A program made the translations under genes and the position numbers. From the NCBI RefSeq assembly GCF_014290175.1, contig NZ_JACOOR010000002.1:1-64000 (forward strand): 64,000 nucleotides of DNA, in the 5' to 3' direction. Positions within the stretch are counted from its first letter, which is position 1, and every line of letters begins with the position of its first letter. Shown here piece after piece: positions 8,442-15,584 of this stretch. The stretch comes from Anaerosacchariphilus hominis (GTDB lineage: Bacteria; Bacillota; Clostridia; Lachnospirales; Lachnospiraceae). Below the pieces are notes generated by a model that was not told the origin of the DNA, ran no database searches, and saw only the letters and a program-made list of their open reading frames with translations.

Positions 8442-8606
8442 ATGGCAAATTACAGTGATACGAAAAACAGCAGCGAGAGCAAAAATTACACCGATATGAG
8501 TTCCGCAAAGAATTCTTCCAAGAGCAGCAAGAGCTCTTCCAAATCCAAGAGCTCCGCGAAGAATTCCAGGAACGCGCAGAATGAGTCGGAAAACTGTAAT
8601 TATTAA
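8442..8606 (+). CDS. Small Ser/Lys/Asn-rich protein, possibly forespore-expressed
   Basis: A 54-residue ORF that starts MANYSDTKNSSES and ends with a CNY tail; more than a third of residues are Ser and most of the rest Lys or Asn. A perfect AAGGAGG at 8427-8433, 8 nt before ATG, supports translation, and the sigma-G-like promoter upstream suggests expression in the developing spore. Its composition suggests an intrinsically disordered, possibly nucleic-acid or coat-associated spore peptide, but it is not an alpha/beta SASP. A strong terminator follows at once, so it is a stand-alone transcription unit. I do not recognise a named family. Confidence 0.65.
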   Translation: MANYSDTKNSSESKNYTDMSSAKNSSKSSKSSSKSKSSAKNSRNAQNESENCNY

Positions 8607-8633
8607 AACAGAGTCGTCAGAAAATCAGAAAAG

Positions 8634-8670
8634 AAAAGCCCCCGGGGACGTGAAGCTCCCGGGGGCTTTT
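8634..8670 (+). terminator. Strong GC-rich terminator
   Basis: Stem AAAAGCCCCCGGGG / TCCCGGGGGCTTTT with a short loop. It closes the small-peptide unit before the rhodanese gene. Confidence 0.88.
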
Positions 8671-8734
8671 GCCTGTCACCGGACGGGCTTTCCAGGCATA
8701 GGATAAAGCAGACCACGGATCTGAGGGGGAGAAG

Positions 8735-9076
8735 ATGGAATTCGGAACCATATCGCCCCGGGAGCTGGACGGATATCTGTTCCGGGACGGATTTTCGGTG
8801 ATTGACATACGGGAACCGCGGGAGTTTCGCAGACGGCATCTGAAGGGCGCGGTCTGCATTCCCTATGAATATCTGGAGGAGCGGGTGCGCTTTCTCCAGA
8901 ATCAGACGCTGGTACTGTACTGTGAACGGGGCAGTACCAGCATGAGGGCGGCCAGAGAGCTGAGCGCCAGGGGCTATCGGGTTCTGACGGTGGTGGGCGG
9001 CATTCAGGCCTATAAGGGACGAAACACCGAGAGCTATACGGGAAAAAACATTGACAGCGGAGAGAGGGCATATTAA
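8735..9076 (+). CDS. Rhodanese-like domain protein
   Basis: A 113-residue single-domain cytosolic rhodanese. It has the N-terminal VIDIREPREFRRRHLKGA motif and the active-site loop with catalytic Cys in YCERGSTS (about residue 69), then VVGGIQAYKG at the C-terminal end. Rhodaneses carry persulfide sulfur to acceptors. The Cys-led six-residue loop is intact, so catalysis is plausible. GAGGGGGAGA lies just upstream as ribosome binding site. It is followed by the rRNA methyltransferase gene after 83 nt; no specific pathway is indicated. Confidence 0.88.
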   Translation: MEFGTISPRELDGYLFRDGFSVIDIREPREFRRRHLKGAVCIPYEYLEERVRFLQNQTLVLYCERGSTSMRAARELSARGYRVLTVVGGIQAYKGRNTESYTGKNIDSGERAY

Positions 9077-9159
9077 GATAAACTATAAGTAGAATGCATG
9101 ACGGCATGCGCGGGGATTCCCGTGTCTGCCGTCTGTCTGAATGGAGAACAGAAAACTAT

Positions 9160-10317
9160 ATGGAGACATTTGAATTTCTTGCGCCCTGCCATTTCGGCCT
9201 GGAGGCGGTACTGAAACGAGAGATACAGGATCTGGGCTACGACGTGAGTCTGGTGGAGGACGGTCGGGTGACCTTTATCGGCGATATGGACGCCCTGTGC
9301 CGGGCGAACATCTTCCTGCGGACCGCGGAGAGGGTGATGCTGCAGGTGGGCCGGTTTAAGGCGGAGACCTTTGACGAGCTGTTTGAGGGAATCAAAGCCA
9401 TTCCCTGGGAACGTTATATACCTGTGGACGGAAAGTTCTGGGTGACCAAGGCCACCTCGGTAAAAAGTAAGCTTTTCAGCCCCTCGGATATTCAGTCCAT
9501 CGTGAAAAAGGCCATGGTGGAGCGGCTGAAGACAAAATATAACGTAGCCTGGTTCAGCGAGGACGGAGCCTCTTATCCCATCCGTATTACCTTTTTAAAG
9601 GACGAGGCGGTGGTGGGGCTGGATACCTCCGGGGTGTCCCTGCATAAGAGGGGTTACCGGAGACTGACCAGTAAAGCGCCCATTACGGAGACCCTGGCCT
9701 CCGCACTGATCATGCTGACGCCCTGGAAGGGGGACCGGATTCTGGTAGATCCCTTCTGCGGCTGCGGAACCTTCCCCATCGAGGCAGCCATGATGGCAGC
9801 CCACATCGCTCCGGGCATGAACCGGGAGTTCGTGGCGGAGGACTGGAAGAACCTGATTCCCAGGAAGCTCTGGTACAATGCGGTAGAAGAGGCAAATGAT
9901 CTCATCCAGGATGATATCGAGACAGATATTCAGGGCTATGATATCGACCCGGATATGGTGAAGGCAGCCCGGGAAAATGCCCGGGAGGCGGGCGTAGATC
10001 ATCTGATTCATTTTCAGGCGCGGCCGGTGGCGGAGCTCCGCCATCCGAAAAAATATGGCTTTGTGATCACGAATCCGCCCTACGGCGAACGTCTGGAGGA
10101 GAAGGAAGCCCTTCCGGCCCTTTACCGGGAGATCGGTGAGGCGTATAACCGGTTGGATGACTGGTCCATGTATCTGATTACCGGTTATGAGGACGCGGAG
10201 CGGTATCTGGGCCGGAAGGCGGCCAAGAACCGCAAGATCTATAATGGAATGTTGAAGACTTATTTCTATCAGTTTCCTGGACCGAAGCCGCCCCGGAGAC
10301 CGCGGCAGGATGTATGA
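9160..10317 (+). CDS. THUMP-domain class I SAM-dependent RNA methyltransferase (YpsC/RlmL-N type)
   Basis: About 385 residues from ATG 9160 (starting METFEFLAPCHFG), equal to the usual length of Bacillus YpsC; the longer ORF from 9094 adds 22 residues with no family resemblance. The N-terminal third is the ferredoxin-like plus THUMP region that binds RNA. The C-terminal half is a Rossmann methyltransferase: motif I-like DPFCGCGTFPIEAA and the NPPYGERL catalytic motif of N2-guanine/N6-adenine methylases. The family modifies 23S rRNA in Gram-negatives (RlmL). It ends with an ATGA overlap with the protease gene. Confidence 0.9.
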   Translation: METFEFLAPCHFGLEAVLKREIQDLGYDVSLVEDGRVTFIGDMDALCRANIFLRTAERVMLQVGRFKAETFDELFEGIKAIPWERYIPVDGKFWVTKATSVKSKLFSPSDIQSIVKKAMVERLKTKYNVAWFSEDGASYPIRITFLKDEAVVGLDTSGVSLHKRGYRRLTSKAPITETLASALIMLTPWKGDRILVDPFCGCGTFPIEAAMMAAHIAPGMNREFVAEDWKNLIPRKLWYNAVEEANDLIQDDIETDIQGYDIDPDMVKAARENAREAGVDHLIHFQARPVAELRHPKKYGFVITNPPYGERLEEKEALPALYREIGEAYNRLDDWSMYLITGYEDAERYLGRKAAKNRKIYNGMLKTYFYQFPGPKPPRRPRQDV

Positions 10318-11714
10318 AAAAAGCAGGAAGAAGACTGATATTGCTGTCACTGGCAGCAGGCTGTTTTCTGGCGGTGCAGCATATGGATATCCAGCCCACA
10401 GAGGAGCCCGTGAGCGGCGCGGCGCTGGTGGAATCCGTGCTGGAGGAGCGTACGGAAAGGACGGCTGAAAGTCTGGCCATCGTCCGGGAAAAGGAAGAGG
10501 TGGAGCTTCCGAAGCGGTATGATTATCGGGAGGAGGGGCGCAGCGTCCCGGTCCGGGATCAGGGGCAGCACGGGACCTGTTGGGCCTTTGCGGCTCTGAC
10601 AGCGCTGGAGACAGCCCTGATGCCGGAGGAGCAGCAGGATTTTTCCAGAGACCATCTGAATTACCATAATCATTTTAAAATGGGAACGGAAGAGGGAGGC
10701 TCCTATATCATGTCCGTGGCCTATCTGACTTCCTGGGCCGGACCGGTATCGGAGGCAGACGACCCTTACGGGGACGGAGTTTCGCCGGAGGATCTGGCGG
10801 CGGTCTGTCATGTGCAGCAGGTGCGGATGCCCGGGGCCAAGGACTATCAGGCCATCAAGCAGACAGTGTATCTCTACGGAGGCGTGGAGAGCTCTCTGTA
10901 TATGGATTTTACGGATCCCGCTCAGGATTCGGCTTATTATAATGAGGCCCACGCCAGCTACGGCTATACGGGCCAGGAGGCCTCCAATCACGATGTGGTC
11001 ATCATCGGCTGGGATGATAACTATCCCGCAGAATATTTCAACAGGCCGGTGACCGGGGACGGCGCCTTTATCTGCCAGAACAGCTGGGGCAGCCGCTTCG
11101 GCGAGGACGGAGTCTTCTATGTGTCCTACTATGACACGAATATTGGAAATGATAACGTGGCCTACACGGGGGTGGAGGACGCGGGCAACTACGATGTGCT
11201 GTATCAGTCGGATCTGTGCGGCTGGTGCGGACAGATCGGATATAACACAGAAAAGGCCAGCTTCGCCAATGTGTACGAGGCTACCGGCAGGCAGAGCCTT
11301 CGGGCGGTGGGTTTTTACGCCACCGGGCCGGATACGGAGTACCGGATCAGTCTGGTGCCGGAGTTCACAGACGAGAATGAACTGGGCCGGGCGGAGATTC
11401 TGCAGTCTGGCTATCTCCAGTACCCAGGCTACTATACCATAGAGCTTCCGGAGCCGGTGACGGTGGAGGAGGGCGGCCGGTTCGCGGTGGTGGTGCAGAT
11501 CACCACACCGGACAGCCAGTATCCTATTGCGGTGGAGTATGCTTCCGACGAGCTCCGGGATACAGTGGATCTGAGCGACGGCGAAGGATATATCAGCGCG
11601 GATGGCGCTTTGTACTGGGAGCGGGTGGAGACCACCCAGAAGAGTAATCTGTGTCTGAAGGTCTATGCCAATGAGGCAGACACAGGAGAATGGAAAACAG
11701 GAGAGAAAAGATGA
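10314..11714 (+). CDS. Secreted papain-like (C1) cysteine peptidase with lectin-like domain
   Basis: A 466-residue predicted exported protease. An N-terminal hydrophobic segment (LILLSLAAGCFLAV) acts as signal peptide or anchor. The papain fold has the full catalytic set: oxyanion Gln83 in RDQGQ, Cys89 in GTCWAF, His226 in NHDVVIIGWD and Asn256 in CQNSWG. The last ~190 residues form a beta-rich region that matches the lectin-like domain often following C1 peptidases in Clostridia (FYATGPDTEYRISLV, then GYYTIELPEPVTVEEG). There is no clear pro-region inhibitor. It overlaps the methyltransferase by 4 nt and rdgB by 4 nt, so it is embedded in a housekeeping operon. Confidence 0.88.
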   Translation: MKKAGRRLILLSLAAGCFLAVQHMDIQPTEEPVSGAALVESVLEERTERTAESLAIVREKEEVELPKRYDYREEGRSVPVRDQGQHGTCWAFAALTALETALMPEEQQDFSRDHLNYHNHFKMGTEEGGSYIMSVAYLTSWAGPVSEADDPYGDGVSPEDLAAVCHVQQVRMPGAKDYQAIKQTVYLYGGVESSLYMDFTDPAQDSAYYNEAHASYGYTGQEASNHDVVIIGWDDNYPAEYFNRPVTGDGAFICQNSWGSRFGEDGVFYVSYYDTNIGNDNVAYTGVEDAGNYDVLYQSDLCGWCGQIGYNTEKASFANVYEATGRQSLRAVGFYATGPDTEYRISLVPEFTDENELGRAEILQSGYLQYPGYYTIELPEPVTVEEGGRFAVVVQITTPDSQYPIAVEYASDELRDTVDLSDGEGYISADGALYWERVETTQKSNLCLKVYANEADTGEWKTGEKR

Positions 11715-12304
11715 AGAAACTGATATTTGCCACAGGAAACGCAGGAAAAATGAAGGAAATCCGGGAGATTCTCGGCAGCCCGGATTTGGAGATTCTTTCC
11801 CAGAAGGAAGCGGGTATCGAGACCCATGCGGAGGAAAACGGAACCACTTTTGAGGAAAATGCCCTGATCAAGGCCCGGGCCGTGGCGGAGCAGACAGACG
11901 CCCTGGTGCTGGCGGATGATTCGGGTCTGGAGATCGATTATCTGGGAGGGGAGCCGGGCGTGTATTCCGCTCGTTATCTGGGCGAGGATACGCCCTACGA
12001 GATCAAGAATCAGAAAATTCTGGATCGGCTGGAGGGTGTGCCGGAGGAAAAGCGGACCGCCCGCTTTGTCTGCGTGATCGCGGCGGTGCTTCCGGATGGA
12101 CGGACTTTCACCACCCGGGGAACCATCGAGGGTATCATCGGCTGGGAGTCCCGGGGAGAGGGCGGTTTCGGTTATGATCCCATCTTTTTTGTGCCGGAAT
12201 ATCATTGCTCTACTGCAGAACTGAGCATGGAGCAGAAGAATGAAATCAGCCACAGAGGAAAGGCTCTTCGGGCCATGAAGGAAGAACTGAAAGGGGTTCT
12301 GTAA
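11711..12304 (+). CDS. rdgB: RdgB/HAM1 non-canonical purine NTP pyrophosphatase
   Basis: A 197-residue enzyme that hydrolyses dITP, XTP and similar NTPs to the monophosphate and so cleans the nucleotide pool. The start at ATG 11711 gives MKKLIFATGNAGKMKEI, the family's opening, with GGAGAGAAA upstream; an earlier ATG at 11690 would add seven atypical residues. Conserved features are TGNAGK (nucleotide binding), LADDSGLEID (metal and catalysis) and GFGYDPIF near residue 155. It overlaps the preceding stop by 4 nt and is followed 11 nt later by a phosphodiesterase gene, a common Clostridial pairing. Confidence 0.95.
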   Translation: MKKLIFATGNAGKMKEIREILGSPDLEILSQKEAGIETHAEENGTTFEENALIKARAVAEQTDALVLADDSGLEIDYLGGEPGVYSARYLGEDTPYEIKNQKILDRLEGVPEEKRTARFVCVIAAVLPDGRTFTTRGTIEGIIGWESRGEGGFGYDPIFFVPEYHCSTAELSMEQKNEISHRGKALRAMKEELKGVL

Positions 12305-12315
12305 GGGGGAAAAGG

Positions 12316-12795
12316 ATGAAAGTACTGATTGTGAGCGATACCCATGGCAGACTGGGAAATCTGAAGGAGGTCCTGGAACAGGAAAAGCCCATCGATATGC
12401 TGGTACACTGCGGCGATGTGGAGGGCAGCGAGAAGCAGATCCGGGAGCTGTTCGGCTGTCCGGTACACATGGTGGCCGGAAATAACGATTTCTTTTCCGA
12501 TCTGCCCCGGGAGGAGGAGTTCTCCATCGGGAAGTATCGGGTATTGCTGACCCACGGCCATTACTATTATATTTCCATGGGACCGGAGCTGCTTCGGGAA
12601 GAGGCCCGTGCCAGAGGCTTTCAAATCGCCATGTTCGGGCATACCCACAGACCGTATCTGGATGAGAAGGATGGCGTGATCGTGCTGAATCCGGGCAGTC
12701 TGTCCTATCCTCGGCAGGAGGGACGCAGGCCCAGCTATCTGATCATGGAGGTGGACGAGGCGGGAATTGCTCATTTTACCCACCATTATCTGTAA
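12316..12795 (+). CDS. YfcE/MJ0936-family metallophosphoesterase
   Basis: A 159-residue calcineurin-like phosphoesterase. The metal ligands of the family are visible: SDTHG (residues 7-11), HCGDVEG, VAGNND, THGHYY and FGHTH, then NPGSLSYPR near the end. Homologues hydrolyse phosphodiesters in vitro; the physiological substrate is not settled. It starts 11 nt after rdgB behind GGGGGAAAAGG and is the last gene of the operon. No clear T-tract terminator follows. Confidence 0.92.
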   Translation: MKVLIVSDTHGRLGNLKEVLEQEKPIDMLVHCGDVEGSEKQIRELFGCPVHMVAGNNDFFSDLPREEEFSIGKYRVLLTHGHYYYISMGPELLREEARARGFQIAMFGHTHRPYLDEKDGVIVLNPGSLSYPRQEGRRPSYLIMEVDEAGIAHFTHHYL

Positions 12796-12871
12796 AAAAT
12801 CTGAAATTCCCGGTGCTTTTTGTGGCTTTTTCGGACGCTGATAAAAAAATAAAAAAATGTCAAAAAAGGTG

Positions 12872-12900
12872 TTGACATTTCGGGAAACATACAGTAGAAT
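12872..12900 (+). promoter_or_regulatory. Strong sigma-A promoter of the tRNA array
   Basis: A perfect TTGACA (12872-12877), a 17-nt spacer and TAGAAT (12895-12900), 40 nt upstream of tRNA-Pro. Confidence 0.9.
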
Positions 12901-12940
12901 ATATTGTGCGTCACGAAAAAGACGCGACGGTGAACAGCTT

Positions 12941-13015
12941 CGGGGTGTGGCTCAGCTTGGCTAGAGCGCCTGGTTTGGGACCAGGAGGTCGCAGGTTCGA
13001 ATCCTGTCACCCCGA
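12941..13015 (+). tRNA. tRNA-Pro (TGG)
   Basis: A 75-nt cloverleaf. The acceptor CGGGGTG pairs with CACCCCG, and the anticodon TGG is in TTTGGGA. First gene of the seven-tRNA array. Confidence 0.96.
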
Positions 13016-13025
13016 TTATACCTTT

Positions 13026-13096
13026 GCGGGTGTAGTTCAATGGTAGAACACCAGCCTTCCAAGCTGGATACGTGGGTTCGATTCCCATCACCCGCT
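13026..13096 (+). tRNA. tRNA-Gly (TCC)
   Basis: A 71-nt cloverleaf. The acceptor GCGGGTG pairs with CACCCGC, and the anticodon TCC is in CTTCCAA. Confidence 0.96.
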
Positions 13097-13136
13097 GCAC
13101 TTCTTGCAGCAGTCCGGATGGACTTGAGAAGTTTGT

Positions 13137-13210
<74 letters not shown>

Positions 13211-13258
13211 TTTGCGAATCTTCGGATTTGCAGTGGCCGGTTACTTGGCAATTTATAT

Positions 13259-13333
13259 GGTGGGTATAGCGCAGCTGGTTAGCGCGCCAGATTGTGGCTC
13301 TGGAGGCCAAGGGTTCGAATCCCTTTATCCACC
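13259..13333 (+). tRNA. tRNA-His (GTG)
   Basis: The acceptor GTGGGTA pairs with TATCCAC, and the anticodon GTG is in TTGTGGC. An extra 5' G at 13259 opposite the C discriminator matches the tRNA-His G-1 identity element. Confidence 0.95.
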
Positions 13334-13353
13334 CTTTTGCGAGAGCAAGATTT

Positions 13354-13425
13354 TGGGCTATCGCCAAGCGGTAAGGCACAGGACTTTGACTCCTGCATTC
13401 GCTGGTTCGAATCCAGTTAGCCCAG
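13354..13425 (+). tRNA. tRNA-Gln (TTG)
   Basis: A 72-nt cloverleaf. The acceptor TGGGCTA pairs with TAGCCCA, and the anticodon TTG is in CTTTGAC. The T1-A72 weak first pair is usual for tRNA-Gln. Confidence 0.95.
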
Positions 13426-13468
13426 TTGGGTGGGATGCAAAACCTTCCGCAGTTTTTATCATGAATAA

Positions 13469-13541
13469 GGAGCATTAGCTCAGTCGGTAGAGCACTTGAC
13501 TTTTAATCAAGTTGTCCCGGGTTCGAATCCCGGATGCTTCA
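13469..13541 (+). tRNA. tRNA-Lys (TTT)
   Basis: A 73-nt cloverleaf. The acceptor GGAGCAT pairs with ATGCTTC (one G-T), and the anticodon TTT is in CTTTTAA. Confidence 0.96.
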
Positions 13542-13602
13542 TGAAAAGGATCGAAGATTTTGTGAATTCAAGGTTTTCGGTCTTTTTATTTATCAGAGGT
13601 AT

Positions 13603-13683
13603 GCGGATATGGCGGAATTGGCAGACGCGCCAGATTTAGGTTCTGGTGGTAACCCCGTGCAGGTTCAAGTCCTGTTATCCGCA
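13603..13683 (+). tRNA. tRNA-Leu (TAG)
   Basis: An 81-nt class II tRNA with a long variable arm. The acceptor GCGGATA pairs with TATCCGC, and the anticodon TAG is in TTTAGGT. It is the last tRNA of the array and is immediately followed by the toxin-antitoxin segment, a typical integration position. Confidence 0.95.
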
Positions 13684-13689
13684 CTTATG

Positions 13690-13743
13690 CAGGAAATAAG
13701 GGCATTCAAAGGCTTTTAAGGCTTTTGGATGCCCTTATTTTTA
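13690..13743 (+). terminator. Terminator of the tRNA array
   Basis: A long stem AAATAAGGGCAT / ATGCCCTTATTTTT with a loop containing GGCTTTTAAGGC. It ends the tRNA array transcript. Confidence 0.75.
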
Positions 13744-13750
13744 TGCGGTT

Positions 13751-13772
13751 TGACATCAACGCTGACATCAAC
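13751..13772 (+). repeat. Short direct repeat next to tRNA-Leu
   Basis: TGACATCAAC occurs at 13751-13760 and again at 13763-13772, 12 nt apart, about 70 nt after tRNA-Leu. Short direct repeats at a tRNA 3' flank can be integrase arm-binding sites or attachment relics; no integrase gene is present. Confidence 0.4.
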
Positions 13773-13822
13773 GGGAGGTAAACTGGAAAGAAGAAATAGT
13801 TTTAGATGGAAAATGAAAAAGG

Positions 13823-13863
13823 TTGAAAAAAGATATAATTATGGTATAATTATACCATAATTA
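13823..13863 (+). promoter_or_regulatory. Autoregulated promoter/operator of the toxin-antitoxin pair
   Basis: TTGAAA (13823-13828), 16 nt, TATAAT (13845-13850). The -10 sits inside a perfect 28-bp palindrome (13836-13863) whose half-site is TAATTATGGTATAA. Binding of an antitoxin dimer there would cover the -10, the usual autorepression design of Phd/YefM systems. AAGGAGGT directly follows as ribosome binding site. Confidence 0.8.
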
Positions 13864-13877
13864 AGGAGGTGCTAATT

Positions 13878-14138
13878 ATGCCACAGATAATTCCGATTAA
13901 AGATTTAAAAAATACAGCAGAGATTTCCGATATGTGTCACAAAATGGAGGAGCCGATTTTTGTTACAAAGAATGGTTATGGAGATATGGTTATTATGAGT
14001 ATGGAGATTTATGAAGCAACAATGAGACAGCTTACCATGTATAAGGATATTGAAATATCTGAAAAACAGGTGGAGAATGGACAGGTGCGAGATGCAAGGG
14101 TAGCGCTCAGAGAGACGAGGGCAAAATATGGCTTATAG
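13878..14138 (+). CDS. Phd/YefM-family antitoxin
   Basis: An 86-residue protein from ATG 13878, 8 nt after AAGGAGG; the GTG at 13869 is inside the ribosome binding site region and is unlikely. The N-terminal part (MPQIIPIKDLKNTAEISDMC, then EEPIFVTKNGYGDMVIMS) is the Phd/YefM DNA-binding fold, where the antitoxin dimer contacts a palindromic operator; the C-terminal tail (residues ~60-86) is charged and would wrap the toxin. The stop overlaps the toxin start by 11 nt, so the two are translationally coupled. It sits directly downstream of the tRNA array. Confidence 0.92.
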   Translation: MPQIIPIKDLKNTAEISDMCHKMEEPIFVTKNGYGDMVIMSMEIYEATMRQLTMYKDIEISEKQVENGQVRDARVALRETRAKYGL

Positions 14139-14439
14139 TTTGAATATTACAGAACATGCCAATGAGCTGCTTGATAATCTGGTGTATCATTTGATTTACC
14201 GCTTGAAGAATAAGCAGGCAGCTGGGCATTTATTGAATGGGATAGATGATATTTACGATAGATTAGAAGATAATCCTTTTCAATTTCCCGAATGTAGAGA
14301 TGCGTATCTGGCGAAGAAGGACTACAGAGAAGCCATCGTTTCGGGTATGAGCTATAGTGTGATTTTCAATGTAAATGGAAATGTAGTCAATGTACTTGGA
14401 ATTTTTCACCAGTTGGAAAACTATCAGAGTAAGATGTAA
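14128..14439 (+). CDS. RelE/ParE-family toxin
   Basis: A 103-residue protein with the ParE/RelE toxin layout: an N-terminal helical hairpin (MAYSLNITEHANELLDNLVYHL, LKNKQAAGHLL) and a C-terminal beta-sheet (REAIVSGMSYSVIFNVNGNVVNVLGIFHQLENY). Members either cut mRNA on ribosomes or poison gyrase; the sequence alone does not say which. It overlaps the antitoxin gene by 11 nt and is followed by a hairpin terminator. Lower GC than the flanking genes suggests acquisition at the tRNA-Leu 3' end. Confidence 0.9.
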   Translation: MAYSLNITEHANELLDNLVYHLIYRLKNKQAAGHLLNGIDDIYDRLEDNPFQFPECRDAYLAKKDYREAIVSGMSYSVIFNVNGNVVNVLGIFHQLENYQSKM

Positions 14440-14454
14440 TACAATAATAATCTG

Positions 14455-14490
14455 AAAAGTCCGTAGGGTATAAACACCCTGCGGACTTTA
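14455..14490 (+). terminator. Hairpin between the toxin gene and the convergent acyltransferase-like gene
   Basis: Stem AAAGTCCGTAGGGT / ACCCTGCGGACTTT with a short loop. Both strands have A/T flanks, so it may act in both directions. Confidence 0.75.
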
Positions 14491-14518
14491 TGCGCCCGGC
14501 GGACAGCCGGGGACGCGG

Positions 14519-15427
14519 TCAGTCGATGTGATCGTGGATGACCTGTCTGGGCCGATCCATCAGGATCTCCGGCTTGGAGATGGCGGTCTTGATGTGCTTG
14601 AAGCCCACAGCGTAGATGAAGCCGTCGCAGATACGCTCGTCTACCACGAACTTCATGTTCAGGTAGGTCTTTCGCTGCATGACCCCATTGCGGTCCAGTT
14701 CCCGGACCGTCTCCTTGCTGCCGATGGCGCCGAAGATGGAGAGGGTGCCGAACTCATAGATGTGATGGTACACCGGCTGCATGCCGATGGAGCCCATATT
14801 GGTGATAAAAAAGCTGGAGTGGAAGGGGCTCAGGTCCGTGACCTGCTTCGGAATCCAGCCGAACCGGTCCAGAAAACGCAGAAGGGTAAACACAAAGGAA
14901 ATCAGGAAGTTCGGAATAATGCTCAAAGCCACCTGAAGCTTGTCGAAATCGTTCTTATTTTCATCCTCCCTGACCTTCTTGGTGCGGTCAATGGGATTGG
15001 CCAGGGCCTCGATGCCTGAAGCCACCTCGGGCAGGGTCGCGTCCATGTCAAAGCGGGGCATAATGGTGGTACGCTCGCTGTCACGCTGCATGCCTTTCAT
15101 GACCACCATGGCGCCCTTCATTTCATTGCGGGCATAAATATTGCTGCCCTTGATAAAGCGGTTCAGCTCCGGCACCTGGGAATAGGCCCGGACCACGGCG
15201 GCGAAGATAATATGATACAGAGTCAGTCCCGGAAGATCAGTCTTCCGCATGGTATGCAGAAAATCCTGGGTATGGGTAATATCGATGCGATCTTCAAACA
15301 GCACCCAGCTGTCTGATTTACTTTTCATGATAAAGGGAATCAGCTTCCCCATGGGATCCAGATTCCGTACGAGAAATCCGTCCCTTCTGTCGCCGAAGCG
15401 GCGCTTTCTTCCTTCCAGTGGTTTCAT
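14519..15427 (-). CDS. Stand-alone 2-oxoacid dehydrogenase acyltransferase-like (E2/CAT fold) protein
   Basis: A 302-residue protein with the CAT-like fold of E2 acyltransferase catalytic domains but no lipoyl or subunit-binding domain. Near the C-terminus the family active-site motif DHRxxDG appears as VDERICDG: the His that should activate the thiol is Glu, so ordinary acetyl transfer is unlikely. Supporting features are SSFFITNMGSIGMQPVYHH and LNMKFVVDE, which match the trimer-forming beta-strands of the fold. Such proteins are widespread in Lachnospiraceae and uncharacterised. It is transcribed alone, convergent to the toxin gene and divergent from the ABC lipoprotein gene. Confidence 0.78.
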   Translation of the reverse strand: MKPLEGRKRRFGDRRDGFLVRNLDPMGKLIPFIMKSKSDSWVLFEDRIDITHTQDFLHTMRKTDLPGLTLYHIIFAAVVRAYSQVPELNRFIKGSNIYARNEMKGAMVVMKGMQRDSERTTIMPRFDMDATLPEVASGIEALANPIDRTKKVREDENKNDFDKLQVALSIIPNFLISFVFTLLRFLDRFGWIPKQVTDLSPFHSSFFITNMGSIGMQPVYHHIYEFGTLSIFGAIGSKETVRELDRNGVMQRKTYLNMKFVVDERICDGFIYAVGFKHIKTAISKPEILMDRPRQVIHDHID

Positions 15428-15518
15428 TTCATAGTTCTCCCATCGTAAATTAGTATGCCCGGCAGGGTATACACAAGCATTTTACTGCATGATGGAAAAG
15501 GCTGTCAACTGTTACCAC

Positions 15519-15547
15519 TTGTTCACAGCCGGTATCTATGTTAGAAT
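15519..15547 (+). promoter_or_regulatory. Promoter of the ABC lipoprotein-pyrC unit
   Basis: TTGTTC (15519-15524), 17 nt, TAGAAT (15542-15547), 37 nt upstream of the chosen start. Confidence 0.6.
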
Positions 15548-15584
15548 GAGCAGAGATAAAGGAGCATCGAGGAGGCTTTCAAGA

